The position numbers were made by a program, and so were the translations under genes. Under the pieces are notes generated by a model. The model was not told the DNA's origin. It ran no database searches and saw only the letters and a program-made list of their open reading frames with translations. A stretch of DNA of 18,002 nucleotides from Pseudomonadota bacterium (lineage in GTDB: Bacteria > Pseudomonadota > Alphaproteobacteria > Caulobacterales > Caulobacteraceae), in contig JAEWDF010000037.1 in assembly GCA_023390245.1 (NCBI GenBank), positions 1-18,002 on the forward strand. The letters run 5' to 3'. Within the stretch, counting starts at the first letter, position 1; every line of letters begins with the position of its first letter. This document shows, piece after piece, positions 13,678 to 18,002 of this stretch.

Positions 13678-14289
13678 TCAGTTCCGGGCGCCGCTCAGTC
13701 GGTCGGCCTCGCCAAGAATGGCGCTCATGGCCTCGCCAGCGGCCTGGCCGTCGCGGGCGTAGCCGCCCTTCTCCAGCGTGGCCAGCAGGGCGCGGCGGGC
13801 GCGGCTGACGCGGCTCTTCACCGTGCCGACGGCGCAGCCGCAGATTTCGGCCGCCTCCTCATAGGCGAAGCCGCCGGCGCCGACCAGGATCAGCGCCTCG
13901 CGCTGCTCTTCCGGCAGGGTCTTCAACGCCTGGCGCAGTTCGTCCAGGGCGACCGGCGCCTCCGGATCGTCGACCGCCACCAGGGTCCGCTCGGCGGCTT
14001 CCTGGTCCAGCTGCGACTGGCGCCAGGACCGGCGCTTCTCCGAATAGAACTGGTTGCGCAGGATCATGAAGGTCCAGGCCTTCATGTTGGTGCCCATCTG
14101 ATAGCTGGCGCGGGCGTCCCACGCCTTCATCATGGCGTCCTGCGCCAGGTCGTCGGCGGCGGTCGGATCGCCGGTCAGCGTCCGCGCGAAGGCGCGCAGA
14201 TGCGGGATCAGCGCCACCAGTTCGCGCTTGAAGGCGGCGTCGTCGCTCGACGGCGGCTTCGGGGCCGCGCCCAGGCGGGACGCCGTCAT
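13678..14289 (-). CDS. ecfG: EcfG-family general stress sigma factor
   Basis: A 203-residue ECF sigma factor. Region 2 spans about 28-92: HLRAFARTLTGDPTAADDLAQDAMMKAWDAR, then NMKAWTFMILRNQFYSEKRR. Region 4 spans about 115-170: LDELRQALKTLPEEQREALILVGAGGFAYEEAAEICGCAVGTVKSRVSRARRAL. These are typical of the EcfG/SigT group, which directs the general stress response in Alphaproteobacteria and reads GGAAC-N16-CGTT promoters. It overlaps nepR by 4 nt (ATGA), so sigma and anti-sigma are made together. PhyK follows after 4 nt. The operon has its own EcfG promoter at 14540-14564, implying positive feedback. Confidence 0.96.
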   Translation of the reverse strand: MTASRLGAAPKPPSSDDAAFKRELVALIPHLRAFARTLTGDPTAADDLAQDAMMKAWDARASYQMGTNMKAWTFMILRNQFYSEKRRSWRQSQLDQEAAERTLVAVDDPEAPVALDELRQALKTLPEEQREALILVGAGGFAYEEAAEICGCAVGTVKSRVSRARRALLATLEKGGYARDGQAAGEAMSAILGEADRLSGARN

Positions 14290-14492
14290 GCGCCGCCCCC
14301 GCCCGCCGAGCGGTCGTCGGCGCGCTTCAGAATGTCGAGGAATTCGTCCGGAACCGGCTCGTTGACCACTTCGTCGAACATGTGGCGCAGCTTCACGCCG
14401 ATGGCCTGTTGCCGGAGACGGGCTTCCTCGAGCCCGGCCTCCCCCTTCGGCGCGTTCGCCTTGCGCCGCGAGGAGTCAGTAGAATCAATCAT
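14286..14492 (-). CDS. nepR: NepR anti-sigma factor
   Basis: A 68-residue protein holding the NepR core RQQAIGVKLRHMFDEVVNEPVPDEFLDILKRAD (about 28-60): two helices joined by the conserved NEPVPDEF segment. NepR binds and silences EcfG. PhyR-P, through its sigma-like domain, takes NepR away. The short, polar, probably disordered N-terminus and the Gly-rich end also fit the family. I prefer ATG 14492 (MIDSTDSSRR) to a GTG at 14510, because the family is short and the promoter -10 lies only 30 nt further up. Translation is coupled to ecfG. It is divergent from phyR across a 195-nt region carrying two EcfG promoters. Confidence 0.95.
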   Translation of the reverse strand: MIDSTDSSRRKANAPKGEAGLEEARLRQQAIGVKLRHMFDEVVNEPVPDEFLDILKRADDRSAGGGGA

Positions 14493-14539
14493 GGAACGAA
14501 CACCGCCCACCCAACTGCAGTGCAGGAATGCCGAGCGTT

Positions 14540-14564
14540 AACGTCGCCGCCGGTCGCGGGTTCC
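14540..14564 (-). promoter_or_regulatory. EcfG-dependent promoter of nepR-ecfG-phyK
   Basis: On the minus strand, GGAAC (14564-14560), 16 nt, CGTT (14543-14540). This is a perfect consensus match, placed 48 nt before the nepR ATG. It makes the sigma factor and its anti-sigma autoregulated, as in known EcfG systems. Confidence 0.9.
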
Positions 14565-14605
14565 TGGATTACCGGCATTTAATGCTCAAGCTTGCATCGC
14601 CTCGC

Positions 14606-14630
14606 GGAACCGTGGCTCCGATGATACGTT
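14606..14630 (+). promoter_or_regulatory. EcfG-dependent promoter of phyR
   Basis: GGAAC (14606-14610), 16 nt, CGTT (14627-14630): a perfect consensus match, 57 nt before the phyR ATG. It is back to back with the nepR promoter; the two -35 boxes are 41 nt apart. Confidence 0.9.
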
Positions 14631-14687
14631 GAATGCGGCTGTAACGCTTTCCAGATCCGGGAAGCCCATAGTCGGGGACTACCTAGA

Positions 14688-15482
14688 ATGAGCCTCTTGG
14701 CCAGACTTGCGCCGCACCTGCCGTATGTCCGCCGTTATGCGCGCGCGCTGACGGGCGACCAGGCGACCGGCGACAACTATGTGCGTGTCGCGCTGGAGGC
14801 CCTCGCCGCCGGCGAGCAGCAGCTGTCGCCGGACATGACGCCGCGCGTGGCCCTGTACCACGTCTTCCACGCCATCTGGTCCTCGACCGGCGCCCGGCTG
14901 GAGGACGAAAGCGGCGTCGAGGCCCGCGACGACGCCTCGCGGCGCCTGCTCCGCATCGCCCCGCGCTCGCGCCAGGCCTTCCTGCTGACCGCGCTGGAGG
15001 GATTCACGCCGTCCGAGGCGGCCCAGATCCTGTCGGCGGACCCGCGCGACGTCGAGCGGCTGATCGCCGAGGCCCAGGCCGACATCGACGCCGAACTGGC
15101 GACCGACGTGCTGATCATCGAGGACGAGGCCATCATCTCGGCGGACATCGAAAGCCTGGTGAAGGAACTGGGCCACCGCGTCACCGGGACCGCCACCACC
15201 CATGACGAGGCGATCGACGCCGTGGCGCGCCACCGGCCGGGTCTGGTGCTGGCCGACATCCAGCTGGCCGACGGCTCGTCGGGGATCGACGCGGTCAAGG
15301 ACATCCTTAAGGACATCGACGTGCCGGTGATCTTCATCACCGCCTTCCCGGAGCGGCTGCTGACCGGCGAGCGGCCGGAGCCGACCTTCCTGATCACCAA
15401 GCCCTTCCAGCCGGAAACGGTGAAGGCGGCGATCAGCCAGGCGCTGTTCTTCCATCCCTCGCGGCGGAAGGAAGCGGCCTGA
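14688..15482 (+). CDS. phyR: PhyR anti-anti-sigma response regulator
   Basis: A 264-residue regulator with the reversed PhyR layout. An EcfG-like domain (about 1-130: RLAPHLPYVRRYARALTGDQATGDNYV, then SRQAFLLTALEGFTPSEAAQILSADPRDVERLI) precedes a receiver domain (about 139-258). The receiver has acidic residues Glu145 and Asp146 (VLIIEDEAII), phospho-acceptor Asp190 (LVLADIQLADGSSG), Thr218 (IFITAF) and Lys238 (ITKPF). On phosphorylation the sigma-like domain is released, binds NepR and frees EcfG. This domain mimics a sigma factor but does not bind DNA. GGGGA lies 9 nt before the ATG. It has its own EcfG promoter and ends at a strong terminator. Confidence 0.97.
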   Translation: MSLLARLAPHLPYVRRYARALTGDQATGDNYVRVALEALAAGEQQLSPDMTPRVALYHVFHAIWSSTGARLEDESGVEARDDASRRLLRIAPRSRQAFLLTALEGFTPSEAAQILSADPRDVERLIAEAQADIDAELATDVLIIEDEAIISADIESLVKELGHRVTGTATTHDEAIDAVARHRPGLVLADIQLADGSSGIDAVKDILKDIDVPVIFITAFPERLLTGERPEPTFLITKPFQPETVKAAISQALFFHPSRRKEAA

Positions 15483-15507
15483 GGTTCAGGCACGACGACA
15501 TGAAAAG

Positions 15508-15536
15508 AAGGCCCCGGCGCGCAGCCGGGGCCTTTT
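15508..15536 (+). terminator. Intrinsic terminator of phyR
   Basis: AAGGCCCCGGC (15508-15518) pairs perfectly with GCCGGGGCCTT (15524-15534) around a 5-nt loop and runs into TTTT. It lies 26 nt after the phyR stop codon. Confidence 0.9.
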
Positions 15537-15540
15537 CGTA

Positions 15541-15700
15541 TGGATCGCATTCGTCCCTGGTCGTCTGAGGGGCGAATCCGGAACCCAAGAGGGCGATTCC
15601 GGCTCTCGATGCGGTTTGATCCGCGCTCGTGGCCCCTGGGTTCCGGGTTCTTCGCTCCGCGAAGCCCCGGAAGGACGATGCTGGAAGCACGGAAACCTGA
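15541..15700. repeat. Palindrome-rich intergenic element between phyR and the 116-aa gene
   Basis: CCGGAACCCA (15578-15587) and TGGGTTCCGG (15637-15646) form a perfect 10-bp inverted repeat 49 nt apart. A hairpin CTTCGC-TCC-GCGAAG follows near 15650-15664. The GTTCTTCGCTCCGCGAAGCCCCGG-type module resembles interspersed intergenic repeats of Caulobacteraceae. It may terminate the minus-strand gene ending at 15713. No coding region is credible here. Confidence 0.5.
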
Positions 15701-15712
15701 AATCGACCGGCC

Positions 15713-16063
15713 CTAGTTGGAGGGCTGCGTCGGCGCATTGACGTTGGGCGTTTCGCCGGTCGGCGCCGGCTGGGCCCGGCCGCTCGCATCCGTGGGAGCA
15801 TCGGCGGCGGGCGGCGTGGCGGCGTCGCCCTGGAAGGCCTGGGCGTCGACGATCTGGGCGCCGTCGTTGGCGTTGGTGCGGGCGAAGCCGCCCTGGCTGA
15901 CGAACCACAGGCCGAGCAGCAGGATCGCCGCCGCCCCGGCCGAGACGATCAGCAGCCAGAGGATGCGCACGCCCGAGCGCCCTTGGCGTGCGTACTGGGC
16001 CTCCACCGGGCGGCCCTGATGGATGGCGTCGACAGAGCGCGAATGCGGATCTTGATGAGTCAT
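15713..16063 (-). CDS. Single-pass membrane protein under an EcfG promoter (hypothetical)
   Basis: A 116-residue protein. A polar, basic N-terminus (1-31) is followed by one membrane span (about 33-57, RILWLLIVSAGAAAILLLGL onward) and a periplasmic Ala/Pro/Thr/Asn-rich tail (61-116) without cysteines, ending NVNAPTQPSN. With arginines before the span, the N-terminus should stay in the cytoplasm. GGAGG lies 8 nt before the ATG at 16063. I recognise no domain. It is convergent with phyR and has a perfect EcfG promoter 40 nt upstream (16103-16127), so it is a predicted general-stress envelope protein. Its role is unknown. Confidence 0.8.
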   Translation of the reverse strand: MTHQDPHSRSVDAIHQGRPVEAQYARQGRSGVRILWLLIVSAGAAAILLLGLWFVSQGGFARTNANDGAQIVDAQAFQGDAATPPAADAPTDASGRAQPAPTGETPNVNAPTQPSN

Positions 16064-16102
16064 TATGAGAGCCTCCGCTGGGTTTTCCGGACAGGTCGGG
16101 AG

Positions 16103-16127
16103 AACGCCGGCCCGCCTTGGCCGTTCC
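16103..16127 (-). promoter_or_regulatory. EcfG-dependent promoter of the 116-aa membrane protein gene
   Basis: On the minus strand, GGAAC (16127-16123), 16 nt, CGTT (16106-16103): a perfect consensus match, 40 nt before the start codon. It is back to back with the promoter at 16164-16188; the -35 boxes are 36 nt apart. Confidence 0.85.
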
Positions 16128-16163
16128 GATTCGCCCCCGGCGAGAAAAATTCTTCACCGTCCG

Positions 16164-16188
16164 GGAACCGGCGTTCGAAGGCGCCGTT
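16164..16188 (+). promoter_or_regulatory. EcfG-dependent promoter of a candidate small RNA
   Basis: GGAAC (16164-16168), 16 nt, CGTT (16185-16188): a perfect consensus match. Transcription should begin near 16195. The next gene starts at 16382, but a strong intrinsic terminator at 16281-16311 lies between, so the main product is expected to be a short RNA. Confidence 0.8.
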
Positions 16189-16194
16189 ATCGGT

Positions 16195-16311
16195 CTGCGG
16201 AGGCGGCGACGCCCCCCCGACTTGAGGTTGGCCTTCAGCCAATCTGTCGCCTCCGCGCCTCATTCTCGATGATGCCACTCAAAGGCGGTCCGCAAGGGCC
16301 GCCTTTTCTTT
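16195..16311 (+). ncRNA. Candidate EcfG-dependent small regulatory RNA
   Basis: A stretch of about 117 nt bounded by a perfect EcfG promoter and a strong terminator, with no credible ORF. It folds well by eye. GCGGAGGC (16197-16204) pairs with GCCTCCGC (16249-16256), and GAC (16208-16210) pairs with GTC (16246-16248) after a 3-nt bulge. Inside is a hairpin TTGGC-CTTCA-GCCAA (16228-16242). A run of seven C (16212-16218) is left unpaired and could bind G-rich ribosome-binding sites. Size, stress-sigma control and a C-rich exposed segment recall GsrN, the SigT-dependent sRNA of Caulobacter, but I cannot show homology. The exact 5' end is inferred. Confidence 0.6.
16281..16311 (+). terminator. 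Strong intrinsic terminator of the candidate sRNA
   Basis: AAAGGCGGTCC (16281-16291) pairs with GGGCCGCCTTT (16296-16306) over 11 positions (one G-T) around a GCAA tetraloop, followed by TCTTT. No annotated gene ends upstream on this strand after phyR's own terminator, so a separate transcript must end here. Confidence 0.88.
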
Positions 16312-16381
16312 CCGGAAGGGCTCGACCCGGCGCGCGGGCTTGGCCAGTATCGGTTCTCAAAGAAAACCCAGGGAGCGGCGC

Positions 16382-17401
16382 ATGGCGCGGATCAATCGTC
16401 AGTGGGTGTTGCGGCAGCGGCCGCAGGGGGCCGTGGCCGACGGCGACCTGGAGCTGGTCGAGACGCCGGTTCCGGAGCCGAAGGCCGGCGAGGTGCTGGT
16501 GCGCACCCTCTATCTGTCGCTGGATCCGACCAACCGCACCTGGATGAACGACGTGGAAGGCTATCTGCCGCCGGTCGGGCTGGGCGAGGTCATGCGCGGC
16601 CTGACCCTGGGCGTGGTGGAGGAAAGCCGGGGCGAGCGGTTCAAGCCGGGCGATGTGGTCATGCCGCTGTCGGGCGTCTGGTCCGACTATGCGGCCGTCC
16701 CGGAGGCGGCGCTGCGCATCGTCCATCGCGCGCCGGGACTGCCGCTGACCGCGAACATGTCGGTGCTGGGGATGACCGGGATGACCGCCTATTTCGGCGT
16801 CACCGACGTCCTGAAGGCGAAGGCCGGGGAGACGATGGTGATCTCCGCCGCCGCCGGCGCGGTCGGCTCCATCGCCGGCCAGGTGGCCCGGCAGCGCGGA
16901 TGCCGGGTGATCGGCATCGCCGGCGGGCCGAGGAAATGCGCCTGGCTGACCGACGAACTCGGCTTCGACGCGGCCATCGACTACAAGGGCGAGGATGTCG
17001 GGGAGGCGCTGGACCGCCTGGCGCCGGACGGGATCGACCTGAATTTCGAGAATGTCGGCGGCGACATCATGATCGCCGTCTTCAACCGCCTGAAGGTCCA
17101 CGCCCGCATGGCCGTGTGCGGCCTGGTCTCGTCCTACAACGCCACGCGCATGCCGCCGTCGCCGAATTTCGGGCGGATCATCACCCACCGCCTGAACGTG
17201 CAGGGCTTCCTGGTGCTGGACTACGCCCCCCGCGCCAGGGAGATGGTCGCGGAGATGGGCCCCTGGCTGGCGGACGGGAAGATCAAATGGAAGGTCCACG
17301 TCGACGACGGGCTGGAGAACGCGGTCGCCTCGCTGAATCGCTTGTTCACCGGCGACCATGACGGCAAGCTGCTGGTCCGCGTCTCCGAAGAACCCGCTTG
17401 A
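16382..17401 (+). CDS. NADP-dependent oxidoreductase (CurA/PTGR-like MDR family)
   Basis: A 339-residue zinc-independent medium-chain reductase. Features are NRQWVLRQRPQGAVADGDLELVE at the N-terminus, YLSLDPTNRTWM (family signature, about 42-53), GVVEESRGERFKPGDVV, TGMTAYFGVTDVLKAKAGE, the NADP-binding AAAGAVGSIAGQVARQRGCRVIGIAGG and NFENVGG. No catalytic zinc cysteines are visible. Relatives (COG2130) reduce the C=C bond of alpha,beta-unsaturated ketones, including prostaglandin reductase and curcumin reductase CurA. Start ATG 16382 follows GGGAG by 6 nt; an upstream in-frame ATG at 16340 has no family similarity. No clear promoter is visible between the sRNA terminator and the start. The MaoC-like gene follows after 10 nt. 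Confidence 0.92.
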   Translation: MARINRQWVLRQRPQGAVADGDLELVETPVPEPKAGEVLVRTLYLSLDPTNRTWMNDVEGYLPPVGLGEVMRGLTLGVVEESRGERFKPGDVVMPLSGVWSDYAAVPEAALRIVHRAPGLPLTANMSVLGMTGMTAYFGVTDVLKAKAGETMVISAAAGAVGSIAGQVARQRGCRVIGIAGGPRKCAWLTDELGFDAAIDYKGEDVGEALDRLAPDGIDLNFENVGGDIMIAVFNRLKVHARMAVCGLVSSYNATRMPPSPNFGRIITHRLNVQGFLVLDYAPRAREMVAEMGPWLADGKIKWKVHVDDGLENAVASLNRLFTGDHDGKLLVRVSEEPA

Positions 17402-17411
17402 GGACAGCCGC

Positions 17412-17819
17412 ATGAGCGACCCGCTTCTGGTCCATTTCGAGGATCTCGAGGTCGGCCAGGTGGTGCCGCTTGGGGCCTGCGCCGTCGACGACGGATCGCT
17501 GGGCCTGTTCGCCGAACGATTCCAGCCGGGCTGGGACGTCGCCTACGGCGCGCCGGACGCCCTGGTCTACGTGCTGTGGAGCCGGCTGGCCGCCGACAAG
17601 GCCGCCGGCTGGGCCCAGACCAAGGTCCTGGCCGTGGACGGCCTGCGCTACATGCGCAACCCCCCGGCGGGCGAACTGCTGCGCGGGCGCATGACGGTGA
17701 TGGGCAAGGACCCGGTGGGCGACGGCAAGGGCATCGTCATCGCCCAGCACGACCTGCTCGACGAGGCCGGGCGGCTGGTCTTCTCCTGCCTGACGCGGGC
17801 GGTCTTCTCCCGTCGCTGA
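17412..17819 (+). CDS. MaoC-like hotdog-fold protein
   Basis: A 135-residue protein with a hotdog-type pattern: LLVHFEDLEVGQVVPLGACAVDDGSLGLFAERFQPGWDV at the N-terminus, then a helix (ALVYVLWSRLAADKAAGWA) and strands GLRYMRNPPAGELLRGRMTVMGKDP, KGIVIAQHDLLDEAGRLVFSCLTRAVFSRR. FEDLEVGQ and the KxxxxGxxVxxxxxLxxxxGxxV ending are typical of MaoC-like dehydratases. These hydrate or dehydrate enoyl-CoA thioesters. The Asp/His catalytic pair usually found in the N-terminal helix is not evident, so activity is doubtful. GAGGAC lies before ATG 17412. It is likely co-transcribed with the oxidoreductase, suggesting a shared acyl or enone substrate. Confidence 0.75.
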   Translation: MSDPLLVHFEDLEVGQVVPLGACAVDDGSLGLFAERFQPGWDVAYGAPDALVYVLWSRLAADKAAGWAQTKVLAVDGLRYMRNPPAGELLRGRMTVMGKDPVGDGKGIVIAQHDLLDEAGRLVFSCLTRAVFSRR

Positions 17820-17828
17820 AACGAAGAA

Positions 17829-17852
17829 CGCCCCGCCGTCGCCGGCGGGGCG
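17829..17852 (+). terminator. Hairpin after the MaoC-like gene
   Basis: CGCCCCGCCG (17829-17838) pairs perfectly with CGGCGGGGCG (17843-17852) around a 4-nt loop, 10 nt after the stop codon. Only a weak CTGTTC follows, so it is a probable rather than canonical terminator. Confidence 0.65.
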
Positions 17853-17879
17853 CTGTTCGGATCGGTTCGCCGCGTCCTA

Positions 17880-17938
17880 GAGCCTGATCCGCTTGAGTTG
17901 AAGCGCTTCGCGCTTCGACGATGCGGTGAATCAGGCTC
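17880..17938. repeat. Interspersed palindromic repeat, copy B
   Basis: Outer stem GAGCCTGAT (17880-17888) with ATCAGGCTC (17930-17938), identical to copy A. Inner stem GAAGCGC (17900-17906) with GCGCTTC (17910-17916), around the same TTC loop. The inner stem differs from copy A on both arms in a way that keeps pairing. Confidence 0.75.
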
Positions 17939-17949
17939 CAGGTCCAAGC

Positions 17950-18002
17950 TGGACCTTGATTCACGGCTTCAGCGGAATCGCGAAGCGATTCCTCCTCAGC
18001 CG
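17950..18002. repeat. Interspersed palindromic repeat, copy C, inverted and cut by the window end
   Basis: In the opposite orientation to copy B. Its inner stem GGAATCGC-GAA-GCGATTCC (about 17974-17992) is the reverse complement of that of copy A, and the flanking TTGATTCACGGC matches the TGAATCA end of A and B. A small hairpin GGTCCA-AGC-TGGACC at 17941-17955 links B and C. The outer arm continues past the window. Confidence 0.7.

Noticed and set aside
11778..13808. 676-codon open frame on the plus strand opposite phyK
   Set aside because: Same GC shadow effect; no motifs, and the minus strand encodes an unmistakable histidine kinase.
14349..14376. GGAAC near 14350 followed by CGT-like bases, as another EcfG promoter inside nepR
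   Set aside because: At 16 or 17 nt spacing the -10 position reads TCGT or CGTC, not CGTT.
16269..16381. A short ORF starting at the ATGs inside the sRNA candidate
   Set aside because: It would run through the terminator stem and into the oxidoreductase in another frame, and has no ribosome-binding site or protein-like composition.
16235..17413. 392-codon minus-strand open frame opposite the oxidoreductase
   Set aside because: His/Arg/Gln-rich shadow translation with no domain; it also spans the sRNA terminator region.
1..18002. tRNA, rRNA, CRISPR arrays, prophage, insertion sequences or restriction systems
   Set aside because: None found by reading both strands; repeats present are isolated palindromes without regular spacing or adjacent cas, integrase or transposase genes.

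Overview
The window is very GC-rich with dense, tightly packed genes. It carries the complete PhyR-NepR-EcfG general stress response locus of Alphaproteobacteria with a PhyK-type kinase downstream of the sigma factor, an arrangement known from Caulobacter. Together with the GCTA-type -10 elements, the alphaproteobacterial intergenic palindromes and the protein sequences, this points to a member of the Caulobacteraceae, most likely Brevundimonas. The genus is inferred from memory, not from a search.

Layout. 1-230: a palindromic intergenic element and the promoter of an adenosine kinase-like PfkB gene (231-1247). 1255-2728 (minus): an operon of a DUF2975 membrane protein, a small Cro/C1-type regulator and an Smr-domain protein, joined by an ATGA overlap. 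2729-3197: an AT-richer gap with a 38-codon membrane-peptide ORF, an inverted repeat and a perfect 17-bp operator-like palindrome. 3198-4953: rdgB-hemW, overlapping. 4952-5013: a palindromic repeat. 5024-6709 (minus): a half-length MprF-like lysyltransferase. 6831-7890: two exported PRC-barrel-like proteins. 7970-8212 (minus): a GlsB/YeaQ-type membrane protein. 8390-9596: an XRE regulator and HisN-type phosphatase. 9628-11576 (minus): a lipoprotein methyltransferase-like protein translationally coupled to a lysophospholipase-like hydrolase.

11702-16311 is the core of interest. An entericidin-like lipoprotein, PhyK-like kinase, EcfG sigma factor and NepR lie on the minus strand, and PhyR is divergent. 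Beyond PhyR are a 116-aa single-pass membrane protein and a gene-free stretch that reads as a structured small RNA ending in a strong intrinsic terminator. Five perfect GGAAC-N16-CGTT EcfG promoters sit upstream of nepR-ecfG, phyR, the entericidin, the 116-aa protein and the candidate sRNA. Regulators and probable effectors thus appear to form one autoregulated stress island. In the known circuit, a kinase phosphorylates PhyR, PhyR-P binds NepR, and EcfG is freed to use these promoters.

16382-17819: a CurA/PTGR-like NADP-dependent oxidoreductase followed by a MaoC-like hotdog protein. The window ends in two inverted copies of the repeat seen at 4952.
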